Part shown: positions 26,740 through 35,359 of the stretch, piece by piece
Position numbering within the stretch: position 1 is the stretch's first letter
Layout of the letters: each line of letters begins with the position of its first letter
Assembly: GCF_900110435.1 (NCBI RefSeq)
Contig: NZ_FODT01000001.1
Coordinates: 186,001 to 250,000, forward strand
DNA: 64,000 nt
Source of the DNA: Rhodopseudomonas pseudopalustris
GTDB taxonomy: Bacteria; Pseudomonadota; Alphaproteobacteria; Rhizobiales; Xanthobacteraceae
Direction of reading: 5' to 3'
The notes under the pieces: model-generated
What the model saw: only the letters and a program-made list of their open reading frames with translations
Told to the model about the DNA's origin: nothing
Databases searched by the model: none
Position numbers and translations under genes: made by a program

Positions 26740-27738
26740 TTAAGCCTTGAGGTATTTCTTCAGGATGGACGCCCCCATCGTGTATTTGGGGTCGACCATA
26801 TTGCCGAGCCGGATGCGGCCGGCCTGGCTGAGCAGCATGTACGCGTCGATCTCGTCGAAGCCGTACTCGGCGCTCATCCACCGGGTCAGTTCGCGATAGG
26901 CGATGCGCGCCGCATCCTCGAGCGGGCGGGCGCTGCCGATCGTCATGATGAAGTCCTTCGTCTCCAGCCGCGGCCAGGCGAAGCTCCAGTCCTTGATCAG
27001 ATCGACCTGCAGCGTGACGGTGGCGCGCTGCTCGATCGCGACGCCGGATAGTTCACCGTCGCCCTGCGTGGCGTGGCAGTCGCCGACATAGAGCAAGGCG
27101 CCTTCGGTGTGGACGGGAAGATAGATCACCGCGCCGGGGGCGACATCGGGCAAATCCATGTTGCCGCCGTGATAGTCCGGCTGCAGCGAGGAAATCGCCT
27201 CGATTTCCGGCGACACGCCGATCGTGCCGATGAACGGCTCGTAGGGCAGTGTGATCTTGTCGCTCCATCGCACGCCGTTGCGGTCGACATGGAGCTTCTT
27301 CACGCGCTCGGGCAGCGGCGGATTGAGCAGCGCGGTTGAAGCGGTGCCGACCAGTCCGCCGAACTCGGGCATAATGCAGGTAGTGCCGGCCGGCTGTTCA
27401 CCGCGGGTTTCGACGTCGCGGATATAGACGGCGAGGCAATCGCCCTTCTTCGCGCCCTTGACCCTGATCGGACCGCATTGCGGGTTGAGATAGGGAAAGT
27501 TCAGCTTGGCGCTCGGACTGTCGCTTTCGCTGGTGATCACGCCGCCGAACGCATCTTCGGTCTCGACCACGACGACCGATCCCGGATCGATCGACAGTGT
27601 CGGCTTCGCATACGGGCCGTAGACGTAGTGAAACGCTCCCTGCTGCTCGATCGTCAGACTATGCGTGGCGCCGGTCGCGCCCTTGGCGACGCCGCGTTGC
27701 GCCATGATCGAACTTTTCAACCAATCTTCCGATTGCAT
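26740..27738 (-). CDS. fmdA: formamidase/acetamidase (FmdA/AmdA family)
   Basis: A 332-residue enzyme of the zinc/metal-dependent acetamidase-formamidase family, which releases ammonia from formamide or acetamide. Signatures: GPYAKPTLSIDPGSVVVVETEDAFGG in outline near residue 50, LNPQCGPIRVKGAKKGD, and the core GDCHATQGDGELSGVAIE with its His/Asp ligands. Length fits the short acetamidase/formamidase form. Start at the ATG at 27738 behind AAGGAG. It lies between the first amidase and the binding protein, so uptake and hydrolysis are produced together. Confidence 0.92.
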   Translation of the reverse strand: MQSEDWLKSSIMAQRGVAKGATGATHSLTIEQQGAFHYVYGPYAKPTLSIDPGSVVVVETEDAFGGVITSESDSPSAKLNFPYLNPQCGPIRVKGAKKGDCLAVYIRDVETRGEQPAGTTCIMPEFGGLVGTASTALLNPPLPERVKKLHVDRNGVRWSDKITLPYEPFIGTIGVSPEIEAISSLQPDYHGGNMDLPDVAPGAVIYLPVHTEGALLYVGDCHATQGDGELSGVAIEQRATVTLQVDLIKDWSFAWPRLETKDFIMTIGSARPLEDAARIAYRELTRWMSAEYGFDEIDAYMLLSQAGRIRLGNMVDPKYTMGASILKKYLKA

Positions 27739-27754
27739 GCGAACTCCTTCGGAC

Positions 27755-29161
27755 TCAGAGGGCGGGGTGGCGCGTGTGCCAGTCGGTGACGCGCTGGAAC
27801 GCATCGCCCGCGGCCACGAGACGCGCCTCGTCGAAGTGACGACCGACGAACTGGAAGCCGATCGGCCCACCATTCGGCGCGAAGCCGCCCGGCAGCGTGA
27901 TCGTCGGGCTTCCGGTCATGTCGAACGGACAGGTGAAGCGCAGCAGCCCGCCGATCAGCGAGGCGTCCTCGCCGAGCGCAGCCATCCTGGCGAGGGTCGG
28001 CGCGGCAGAAGCCTGCGCGGGGATCGCGATCAGATCGACCGTTTCGAACAGCGCGCGGACGGCGCCGCGGAAGGCTTCCCGCCGCAGCACGATCTTCTGA
28101 TAGTCCATCCCGGATTGCTGACGGCCAAGCTCGATCAATCCTGCGAGCCCGGGCCCGTATTCGTCCTTGCGGGACGGATAGGTGTGCTCGTGCGCCACCG
28201 CCGTTTCGATGCCGCAGAGCGGAAACCAATCGTCGGTCACGGCCTGCGCGTCCGGGAAGACGATCTCGGTGATGGTCGCGCCGAGGTCCTTGGCGACGCG
28301 CAGCGCGTCCTCGAACACCTTGGTGGCCGCTTCGTCGGTGCCCTCGCTGGTCCAGCGACGGTCGACCCCGATCACCATGCCCTTCAGATCGCCCGGCAGA
28401 TTCGCGACGTAGTTCGGCACCGGCAGCGGCACCGCTGTCGTGTCCTTCGGATCGGCGCCCGCGATCACGCTCAGCATCGCGCCGCAATCGATCGCGCTGC
28501 GCGCCATCGGGCCGATGTGATCGAGCGTCGCCGCGAGTTCGTAAGCGCCGTAGCGGCTCACCCGGCCCCAGGTCGGCTTCAATCCCGTGACGCCATTGGC
28601 CGCCGAGGGAAACCGGATCGAACCGCCGGTGTCGGTTCCGAGCGATCCGAAGCACAGCCCCGCCGCGGTGGCGGAGCCCGAGCCGCTCGAAGATACGCCC
28701 GACCACAACTCGTCATTCCAGGGATTCTTCGGCGGATCGATCTTCGGATGATGATCCGCGTAGGCGCCTTCGGTCTGTTGCAGCTTGCCGAGGATGATCG
28801 CGCCGGCATTCTTGAGACGGGCGACGACCGTCGCGTCCTCGCTGGGGCGATAGTCGCGATGAATCGTCATGCCGTGAGCCGCGGGGACGCCCTTGACCCA
28901 GCACAGATCCTTGACCGCGATCGGCACGCCGTGGAGCGGGCCTTTGACTTTGCCGGCCGCGATTTCCTTCTCGGCCGAGGCGGCCTCTTCGAGCGCGAGC
29001 TCCGGCGTGACATACGCGTAGCTCTTGAGCTTGCCGTCGAGCTTCTCGATGCGTTGCAGCATCGCTTTCGTCACTTCGACCGGAGACAGCTTGTTCGCCT
29101 GGATCTCGCGTCCGACTTCCACCAGCCCGCGATAATGAAGATCCGTCGTAGCCATAGGCAT
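27755..29161 (-). CDS. amidase signature family enzyme (first gene of the amide operon)
   Basis: A 468-residue amidase. Catalytic Lys in GVPIAVKDLCWVKG, cis-Ser loop VSSSGSGSATAAG and nucleophile Ser in GTDTGGSIRFPS, then GVTGLKPTWGRVSRYG. It is closely related to the amidase at the operon's end (same motif layout and length), so the two are probably paralogues with different substrates. The gene follows a 250-base leader containing a promoter and an intrinsic terminator, and its transcription therefore depends on read-through. Confidence 0.93.
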   Translation of the reverse strand: MPMATTDLHYRGLVEVGREIQANKLSPVEVTKAMLQRIEKLDGKLKSYAYVTPELALEEAASAEKEIAAGKVKGPLHGVPIAVKDLCWVKGVPAAHGMTIHRDYRPSEDATVVARLKNAGAIILGKLQQTEGAYADHHPKIDPPKNPWNDELWSGVSSSGSGSATAAGLCFGSLGTDTGGSIRFPSAANGVTGLKPTWGRVSRYGAYELAATLDHIGPMARSAIDCGAMLSVIAGADPKDTTAVPLPVPNYVANLPGDLKGMVIGVDRRWTSEGTDEAATKVFEDALRVAKDLGATITEIVFPDAQAVTDDWFPLCGIETAVAHEHTYPSRKDEYGPGLAGLIELGRQQSGMDYQKIVLRREAFRGAVRALFETVDLIAIPAQASAAPTLARMAALGEDASLIGGLLRFTCPFDMTGSPTITLPGGFAPNGGPIGFQFVGRHFDEARLVAAGDAFQRVTDWHTRHPAL

Positions 29162-29220
29162 TCACTCCCCACGTTTTGCGCCGAGGCATTCGCGGCAATC
29201 GCCGCGCGTGCACCAGCGTT

Positions 29221-29244
29221 TCGACGACGCATCGGCGTCGTCGA
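29221..29244. repeat. 10-bp perfect hairpin in the amide operon leader
   Basis: TCGACGACGC and GCGTCGTCGA are exact complements around a four-base loop. In the operon message it falls between the leader terminator and the first amidase gene. On the plus strand it is followed by CTTTTCTT, so it could act as a terminator there. Confidence 0.6.
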
Positions 29245-29264
29245 CTTTTCTTCAGCGACAAACG

Positions 29265-29305
29265 AAAAAAAGCCACCCGTCCCCCGAAACGGGGTGACGA
29301 ATGGC
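29265..29305 (-). terminator. leader terminator (attenuator) of the amide operon
   Basis: On the minus strand a long stem-loop (29305-29272) with three paired blocks, GCCA/TGGC, CGTC/GACG-type and CCCCG/CGGGG around a TTT loop, is followed by seven T residues (29271-29265). It lies between the promoter at 29422-29451 and the first gene at 29161, so it would stop transcription unless suppressed. The divergently encoded AmiR is an ANTAR antiterminator. Confidence 0.75.
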
Positions 29306-29421
29306 TCGGATGCCGCGGCTATGGTCTATCGCTTGGGTGCTCGACCGAACGAATAACTCATGCCTGGATTCGGACGTCGTCGGCCAAATTCAAGCTATTC
29401 GAAAGGCAACCCAACGACGAA

Positions 29422-29451
29422 AGTCTAGGTTGGAGACGTTCTCAATGTCAA
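29422..29451 (-). promoter_or_regulatory. promoter of the amide operon
   Basis: On the minus strand a perfect -35 TTGACA (29451-29446) is followed after 18 bases by TAGACT (29427-29422). The expected start is near 29415, giving a leader of about 250 bases. The promoter looks strong and constitutive, which suits control by attenuation rather than by an activator. Confidence 0.65.
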
Positions 29452-29567
29452 CGAGGTATCTTGCACAAATCCTGAACGAGTGCTGCGCAGCAAATTAGCA
29501 GCGGCGCACTTGATCATGCCGTAACCTTGGTGATCTCATGCACGTCTTGCGTGAATGAAAGCAGTCC

Positions 29568-30734
29568 ATGACGAAGCCGTCGATCCCGGTCGGAATTCTG
29601 ACGTCGAAATCCGGCCCCTATCAAGCGATGGGACGCGAGATTCTCAAATGCGCGCTGATGGCGATCGACGACGTCAACGACTGCCCGGATTTCGGCTTCC
29701 GATTCACCCCGCACGTCCGCGATCCCGGCGGCGTCATCTCGGCGTATCACACCGCCTGCGACGACCTGATCCGCAATGTCCGCGTCGAACACATTATCGG
29801 CTGCTACACCTCGGCCTCGCGCAAGCAGGTGCTGCCGATCGTCGAGCGTACTGAACGCCTGCTGTGGTATCCGGCGCGTTACGAAGGCTTCGAATGCTCG
29901 GACAATGTGATCTATGTCGGCGCATCGCCCAACCACAACGTCGTTCCGCTGATTCGCTATGTGCTCGACAATCTCTCGCGAGATTTCTTCTGCGTCGGCT
30001 CCAACTACGTCTGGACCTGGGAGACAAATCGCGTCACGCGCGAATTGGTGACGGCCGCGGAGGGACACATCGTCGCCGAACGGTTGCTTGAACTCGGCGA
30101 AAGCCGGGTCGATCACATCGTCGAAGAAATCGTTCGCCGCCAGCCACCGATCGTTTTCAATACGCTGGTCGGCAGCTCGAGCTATGATTTCATCCGCGCA
30201 TTCCAATCGGCCACGGCGGCCGCGGGCCTGAACATCCCGATGCTGAGTTGCAGCCTGTGCGAGCCTGAACTGAGAATCGTCGGGCCTGCGGCTGCCGGCT
30301 GCATCACGTCGTCGGCCTATTTCGAGAGCATCCGCCTGCCCGAAAACCGCGCTTTCGTCGCACGGTGGAAAGCGCGTTACGGCAAGGACAGCAGCCCCTC
30401 GGTCGACGGCCAATCGGCTTACGTTGCAACCTTTCTGCTGGCGCGTGCGATGCAGCGCGCTGGCACGTCGAACGTGAACGAAGTACGCCGCGCCGCGGCC
30501 GGCTATCGCTACGATTCGCCTCAAGGACCGGTCTGGATCGACGGCGACAACAATCACTGCGTCCTTACGCCACGGCTCGCCGTCTCCAATGCTCGGGGAC
30601 AGTTCGATATCTTCTGGGAAGCGGAAGCTCCTGTGAAGCCGGACCCTTATTTGTCGCAACTCGATGTCGCGGTCCGGCCGTCGAGGGACATACGGTTACC
30701 GAATGCGTCGCCTCACCTGAGAATCGTCAAATGA
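29568..30734 (+). CDS. amiC: AmiC-type amide-sensing regulatory protein
   Basis: A 388-residue protein of the type I periplasmic-binding fold without a signal peptide. It has VGILTSKSGPYQAMGREILKCALMAIDD, HIIGCYTSASRKQVLPIVE, LLWYPARYEGFECSDNVIY and a C-terminal SVDGQSAYVATFLLARAM. The WYP-x-x-YEGFE segment is typical of AmiC/UrtA-like proteins. In Pseudomonas AmiC is a cytoplasmic sensor that sequesters AmiR until an amide binds. It overlaps amiR by four bases, giving equal production, and is transcribed away from the amide operon. Confidence 0.92.
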   Translation: MTKPSIPVGILTSKSGPYQAMGREILKCALMAIDDVNDCPDFGFRFTPHVRDPGGVISAYHTACDDLIRNVRVEHIIGCYTSASRKQVLPIVERTERLLWYPARYEGFECSDNVIYVGASPNHNVVPLIRYVLDNLSRDFFCVGSNYVWTWETNRVTRELVTAAEGHIVAERLLELGESRVDHIVEEIVRRQPPIVFNTLVGSSSYDFIRAFQSATAAAGLNIPMLSCSLCEPELRIVGPAAAGCITSSAYFESIRLPENRAFVARWKARYGKDSSPSVDGQSAYVATFLLARAMQRAGTSNVNEVRRAAAGYRYDSPQGPVWIDGDNNHCVLTPRLAVSNARGQFDIFWEAEAPVKPDPYLSQLDVAVRPSRDIRLPNASPHLRIVK

Positions 30735-31315
30735 GCAAACCGTCGTCGTTTTCCCTGCGTGGCCGCAAGGCGCTCGTCGCCATCAAGGACGAGCGCGATG
30801 GATCGATTGTTCGCCGGCAGTTCGATCGTCTCGGGATCGAGATGGCGAGTTGGGAGCCGAGCGCAGCGCCGGTCGCCGCCGACGTGATCCTCATCGACGA
30901 TGATTATCTGCCCCTCGCCGCGGCGGATGCGCGGGTGTTTTCTGAAGACTGCGCCGTCATCGTCCTGCTCGGCACCGAAACGCCGAGTCGTCTGAAGCTG
31001 GTGCTCGACCTCGATCCGTCGTCGTTTCTCGTGAAGCCGCTGCGGTCGGCCGGCATCTACGCCGCGCTGGTCATGGCGTTCGAGCGGCTGGAGCGGACGA
31101 GTGAGCTGAAGCAGCAGATCGTGAAGATGGACGCGCGGTTGCGTTCGCGGCGCGTGGTGCTGACCGCCGTGCTGCAGGTGATGCAAACGCATGCATTGGC
31201 CGAACCCGCCGCCTTCGCGCTCATCCGGCGCACGGCGATGCAGCAACGCAAGACGATCGAACAGGTTGCGGCCGAACTCGTCGCGCAGGGATATCTGCCC
31301 CGCGCGATCGGGTAG
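30731..31315 (+). CDS. amiR: AmiR-type ANTAR transcription antiterminator
   Basis: A 194-residue protein. The N-terminal receiver-like domain lacks a normal phospho-acceptor pocket (VILIDDDYLPLA). A coiled-coil linker (ALVMAFERLERTSELKQQI) and a C-terminal ANTAR RNA-binding domain follow, with RSRRVVLTAVLQVMQTHALAEPAAFALIRRTAMQQRKTIEQVA in outline. This is the AmiR plan: it is freed from AmiC by amide and binds leader RNA to prevent termination. The target is probably the leader of the divergent amide operon, which has a terminator at 29265-29305. Confidence 0.9.
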   Translation: MSKPSSFSLRGRKALVAIKDERDGSIVRRQFDRLGIEMASWEPSAAPVAADVILIDDDYLPLAAADARVFSEDCAVIVLLGTETPSRLKLVLDLDPSSFLVKPLRSAGIYAALVMAFERLERTSELKQQIVKMDARLRSRRVVLTAVLQVMQTHALAEPAAFALIRRTAMQQRKTIEQVAAELVAQGYLPRAIG

Positions 31316-31339
31316 ATCCCGCGGCAACCTCGCGGTGGG

Positions 31340-32461
31340 CTATCCCACCTGCGTCGGACTGATCGTATCCGCCGACCGCGCCTCGCCCAGGTCGAGCGGC
31401 TGTGGGGATGCGGTCGTCACAGCTGCGGCCTGATGCTCCAGCGCGGCGTCGATCTCGGCCCCCAGCAGGATCACGATGGCTGACATCCACAGCCAGGTCA
31501 TGAAGCCGACGACCGCGCCCAGCGACCCATAGGTTTCATTGAATTGGCCGAAGCTCGCCGCGTACCAGGAGAACAGTGTGGATGCGGCGAGCCAGACCAT
31601 GGCCGCCGTCGCACTGCCCCAACTGATCCACCGCCAGGGCGTCGCCTCGCGGCTGGGACCATACCTGTAGATCACAGCAAGGGCGACGGAGAGCACCAGA
31701 TACATTGCCGGCCATCTGCCGGCGCTCAGCAGCCGATCGCCGAAACTGGACATCCCGACGAAGCCGAGGATCACCGGGATCATCACGATGCATCCGAGCG
31801 CGGCCAGGACGAACAGGACGCCGCCGATGGTGAAGCCGAGCGAGATCGCACTCAGCTTCACGAAGCCGCGCTTTTCCTCCTCGCCATAGACGACGTTCAG
31901 CGTATCGAACAGCGACTTCATCGCCGCATTGGCGCTCCACAGCGAAATGCCGAGCCCGATCAGAAATGTCAGGCCGAGCGTTTGCGCGCCGTTCGAAGCC
32001 ACGCGCGTCAGTTGATCCTGCGCCACGTCGAGAGCCCCGCCCGGCAGAAATCCAGCAAGCTGATCCGAATGCCTGGCGATGGTCGAGGGATCGGCGAACA
32101 GGCCGTAAACGGCAACCAGCGCGGCGATCGCCGGGAAGATCGCGAGCAGGCTGTAGTAGGTCATCCCCGCAGCCAGCGCCATGATCCGGTGCGCCGACAT
32201 TTTCCGCACCACCCGCAACAGCAAGTCTTTCCAGCTGCCCGCCGGAGACTCTGAAGACGCCGCCGCGCTTCGGCTGTGATCGTCGACAGCTGCGGGGCCA
32301 ATCTTGTCGCGCGCCCTCGGCGGCGGCGGCTCCCCCTGATCCCGCGGGAGCATGTAATGAGCCGCTGTCGCGATGACGACCGACGCCAGAAGACGACGCA
32401 ACCCCGAACGCCCGGCCCGTGAGGCGGCGGCTTCCCGATCGATGATTTTCCGTTCCAACAT
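31340..32461 (-). CDS. YihY/BrkB family inner-membrane protein
   Basis: A 373-residue protein with a cytoplasmic N-terminal extension of about 100 residues and then six membrane helices: ALAAGMTYYSLLAIFPAIAALVAVYGLF, TLGLTFLIGLGISLWSANAAMKSLFDTLNVVYGEEEKRGF and GAVVGFMTWLWMSAIVILLGAEIDAALE in outline. These are YihY/BrkB landmarks. The old name ribonuclease BN for this family is a misassignment; its transport role is unresolved. The start at 32461 is uncertain (an ATG at 32503 is also open). It converges on amiR and is not part of the amide locus. Confidence 0.88.
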   Translation of the reverse strand: MLERKIIDREAAASRAGRSGLRRLLASVVIATAAHYMLPRDQGEPPPPRARDKIGPAAVDDHSRSAAASSESPAGSWKDLLLRVVRKMSAHRIMALAAGMTYYSLLAIFPAIAALVAVYGLFADPSTIARHSDQLAGFLPGGALDVAQDQLTRVASNGAQTLGLTFLIGLGISLWSANAAMKSLFDTLNVVYGEEEKRGFVKLSAISLGFTIGGVLFVLAALGCIVMIPVILGFVGMSSFGDRLLSAGRWPAMYLVLSVALAVIYRYGPSREATPWRWISWGSATAAMVWLAASTLFSWYAASFGQFNETYGSLGAVVGFMTWLWMSAIVILLGAEIDAALEHQAAAVTTASPQPLDLGEARSADTISPTQVG

Positions 32462-33071
32462 CCGCCTGCTGTCGGCTCTTCGCGATGCAGGCAAACCAAT
32501 CACCTATCGCGATAGTTCCCTGCGGATCGACAGTCACCTTCGTCGAAAGTTTGAGAGGTTGTCCGTTGGCAAAAGGCGTCCCGTTCGCTGCTTCGCCGGC
32601 GGACCCGACGATGCGAAGCCCTGCCGTCCGACACGACTTCATTCTTCAATGAACCCGGTGCAGCAACAGCGTATCGCAGAGCCGCGCTGCAGCTCCACCG
32701 CCAGCCCAGGCCGATTTCACCAGCAATTTCAGGCTCGGGGAGCGAGTTGGCTGGGGCGGGAGGGTACGCACCCTCATGACCTCACCATCTAAACTACTGA
32801 AAACACATCACTATTCGCCGCGCCAACGGTACCGTATAGCACCCATGTATGGCACCTAGCAACAACCCTCGTCTCGCAAAGGGCCGCACCTCACGTTGAT
32901 TAGAAATGAAGAAGGGACCGTAGAAAGGCATCTAACCGCGGCCTCTGCCTGCGGAAGGATTTCTTTCCCCGCCAGCGACAGGTTGATTGGTCCAACCTGT
33001 GTTGCGGCTCAGTGTTCAGCTATGATTTGCGGCTCGTATGGCCGTCCGTGGCACCAAGTCAACGCAGGCCA
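32462..33071. other. non-coding stretch at the left edge of the low-GC region
   Basis: About 600 bases without a convincing gene. GC falls through it. An 8-bp perfect hairpin (ACAGGTTG/CAACCTGT, 32978-33000, seven-base loop) is the only strong structure. Around 32748-32775 a short segment looks like the 3' end of a tRNA but does not fold properly. Confidence 0.5.
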
Positions 33072-33530
33072 TTAAAAGCTACTCACACGCTTGTCCGAAA
33101 CACACGCGGTCGCCTGACCCGCATTCGGAAGTGGGCGATAGAGTTGAGCCATGGCCGAAGCTGCAAATAGGGCTAACACCAGGCCAACCGTCACCCACAT
33201 TGCATTCTGTTTTGTCGGTAGGTGCCGGTTGACGGCGTATTGTCTTAACGAGGTCCAACAAAAGGCTAACATGCCTAGTCCTGCGCCACTGGCCACTAAT
33301 AGCCTTTCATTTATTGCTGATGCTAAGCCACATTCGTCAACGATCTTGAGGAACTCGGAAACGCCCGAATTGGGACCAAGTCCACTCCATATGTTCGAAA
33401 ACAGGAACGTCGTATTGGCCAAGGGAATGAACACATCCATCAGCATAAAGCCGATCAACGCGAACATTACAGCGGGGATCAACGCAACCAGAAACGGGAC
33501 GCCAGGCCTATCAACAACTAACGCTCTCAC
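33072..33530 (-). CDS. predicted membrane protein of unknown function
   Basis: A 152-residue protein with three to four hydrophobic helices: VPFLVALIPAVMFALIGFMLMDVFI, LLVASGAGLGMLAFCW and AMWVTVGLVLALFAASAMAQL. A short extracytoplasmic loop between the first two contains one Cys. No family is recognised. The likely start is a GTG at 33530. Composition is poorer in GC than the core genes and the gene stands alone. Confidence 0.6.
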   Translation of the reverse strand: MRALVVDRPGVPFLVALIPAVMFALIGFMLMDVFIPLANTTFLFSNIWSGLGPNSGVSEFLKIVDECGLASAINERLLVASGAGLGMLAFCWTSLRQYAVNRHLPTKQNAMWVTVGLVLALFAASAMAQLYRPLPNAGQATACVSDKRVSSF

Positions 33531-33887
33531 GTATTTTCCAATCTCAATATATTTCAGTATTGATCTGCCTCACGTGTGACCGCCTTGAAGCAAATCGACG
33601 CGTTGGCCAGAGCACTGCACTTGGACTTCAAGAACGTCCGTGTGATGCCGCCGCCAACGACATACTACTGTCCGAAGTTGTCGGATCCATTAAGATTGTC
33701 GCGCAATCTGCATCACTGATGATACTAGATCATAAATACATCCTCAGATATCTATTTCGAATCAGCACCGACCTTCGCGTTCGGTTCGGCTCAACATTAT
33801 TTCGAGCCACATTGGCGTGCACGCACTTGCCGTGAAGCCATAATGCGAAGCAATTATAACAAGTGACAGATCTCTAATGTTTGAAAG
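33531..33887. other. AT-rich stretch, possible gene remnant
   Basis: No complete gene is supported. One plus-strand frame (about 33590-33720) reads as a coherent 40-residue segment with DALARALHLDFKNVRV and ends at a stop, but it has no start or continuation. It may be the relic of a larger gene. Confidence 0.35.
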
Positions 33888-34169
33888 ATGATTTTGCGGC
33901 CCAATACGATTGCGGAAGAACAGGCCGAAGTCGTAGTGAACTTCTCAACCAGAACGATTAGGCGCATGGCCGAATTGATCCTCGCTGCTCGCAAAAGATC
34001 GCGACAAGGCGACCTAAACATTATCGAAGCATGGAGGAACGACAAACGCGCTGAGGACAGTGCCTTTCAAGCTGCGCTCACAAAGCGAGCGAAAGAATAT
34101 CGATACGCCCACGCGCCACACTGCAGACGCATGACTCGATGGCGCGGACTAACGTGCCCGCCAAATTAG
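33888..34169 (+). CDS. small hypothetical protein
   Basis: A 93-residue basic protein starting MILRPNTIAEEQAEVVVNF, with a helical Arg/Lys-rich middle (RMAELILAARKRSRQGD) and an Arg/His/Cys-rich end. No domain is recognised. It lies in the low-GC region and has no operon partner; coding status is moderate at best. Confidence 0.35.
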   Translation: MILRPNTIAEEQAEVVVNFSTRTIRRMAELILAARKRSRQGDLNIIEAWRNDKRAEDSAFQAALTKRAKEYRYAHAPHCRRMTRWRGLTCPPN

Positions 34170-34340
34170 GCCAGTCAGAACTGAAATTTCCATTTGTGAT
34201 CCCCTGACGGGACGATGCGGATTTTCTCCTCGGCCGAATAATGCCGACGCGTCTGGCGCCGGATCTGCTTCAGCGCTTGTTCTGCGGGCGCGATGCACGA
34301 GCGCGACCGAGACACCGCGTAAAATGATCAATGGTGAGAC

Positions 34341-35051
34341 TCATTGATCAACCGGAGGCACTTGATCAAGCGGAAATAGGAGCCGATGAAATGACCAACT
34401 CTTGAGATCTCTTTCTAATTCAACCGCATCTAAGTTCGCTGGTCCGACCCATTTACCAAACCAGAATTGAACATGTTCTGGTCGAATGTAAGCCAGCCGT
34501 CCGTTAAAATGTGGAGCAACGTGAACAGCGGCAGACGGTTCAGGAGGCAACAAATCAGGAAAGAAGTCTCCGGCCGGAAGATGTCTTTTCTGCACCCGAG
34601 TGATTATTTCTAATTGGTCTGAAAGCCTACCGTGTACTGCTGTATCCGTGCTTTTGTATAGCGACCTTACGCAATCTCTCAGACTTAAATACATGTAGAG
34701 ACCACTGCATCGCCACTCCCCTCCGCCTAACAAATTGATTTCCCCTAAAATTTCATCACAAAATGCCACATCGTCCCCGACGCTTCTGTACTGATTTACC
34801 ATAGCTACTCGATACTTGAAGTTGTTAGTGTACACCAATCCATCTCGGATGATGTCGTCGATCAAATTCCGATCTAACTTACTATCGATAACCGCCGAAA
34901 CTTTATTCGTCCTGTAAATAAAAGAATCGTCGACTAGAGCAGCACGACGTTCATTGAAGATTTTACTCGGCCGCCGCCGAAGTCCTATTTCGTCAAGCTC
35001 AGCCGGACTCCACTTCAAAACCGCTTTCCAGTCTTCATTATAGCCGAGCAT
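34341..35051 (-). CDS. hypothetical protein of low GC content
   Basis: A 236-residue soluble protein with balanced composition and no recognised family. Distinct blocks are YNEDWKAVLKWSPAELDEIGL, LIDDIIRDGLVYTNNFKYRVAMVNQYRS, LYMYLSLRDCVRSLYKST and YIRPEHVQFWFGKWVGP. The sequence is clearly AT-richer than the chromosome, with frequent codons ending in A or T, which indicates transfer from another genome. Flanks are empty, so it may be a single cargo gene. Confidence 0.7.
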   Translation of the reverse strand: MLGYNEDWKAVLKWSPAELDEIGLRRRPSKIFNERRAALVDDSFIYRTNKVSAVIDSKLDRNLIDDIIRDGLVYTNNFKYRVAMVNQYRSVGDDVAFCDEILGEINLLGGGEWRCSGLYMYLSLRDCVRSLYKSTDTAVHGRLSDQLEIITRVQKRHLPAGDFFPDLLPPEPSAAVHVAPHFNGRLAYIRPEHVQFWFGKWVGPANLDAVELERDLKSWSFHRLLFPLDQVPPVDQ

Positions 35052-35359
35052 ATATTTAGTCCATTCATCGAGTTTTCGTGTCAGACATTAATCTACTATC
35101 AGAAAATTGATATCTTGAGTTAGCGCTGGATGTAAAAGGCTTTCAACAATGACAGGCTATATCCATCAAACGTCACTGCGAATTTGTTAAGGCGATTTGA
35201 CGCTACTATGAGCTTTTAAAGTCAGTCTGCTTAACGACTTAGTGTGAGGTGTTCTTCGCCACCGATCTTCGATAACGTGGAAACAACGGCATCCCCAAAT
35301 TATTCGGCAGGCCTTATAAGCAATCCTACACTTGGCATTCGCATTTTCTTCATAATATT
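35052..35359. other. AT-rich intergenic stretch
   Basis: About 300 AT-rich bases between the hypothetical gene and the imuB remnant. A short minus-strand frame runs in from the remnant side, with no independent coding evidence. Confidence 0.4.

Noticed and set aside
29306-29415. Paired hexaloop RNA hairpins (A at 1, G at 4) as ANTAR targets
   Set aside because: I tested each ANNGNN hexamer in the leader by eye and none had a matching stem of five base pairs, so only the terminator is reported.
32748-32775. 3' end of a tRNA, possible attachment remnant for the mobilisation region
   Set aside because: The segment ends like CCA and has a 5-bp arm, but the loop has six bases, the TTCGA motif is absent, and no second copy is found.
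33560-33835. 91-codon plus-strand ORF in the low-GC region
   Set aside because: Composition is irregular, no ribosome site is present, and a different frame in the same place reads better as a short relic.
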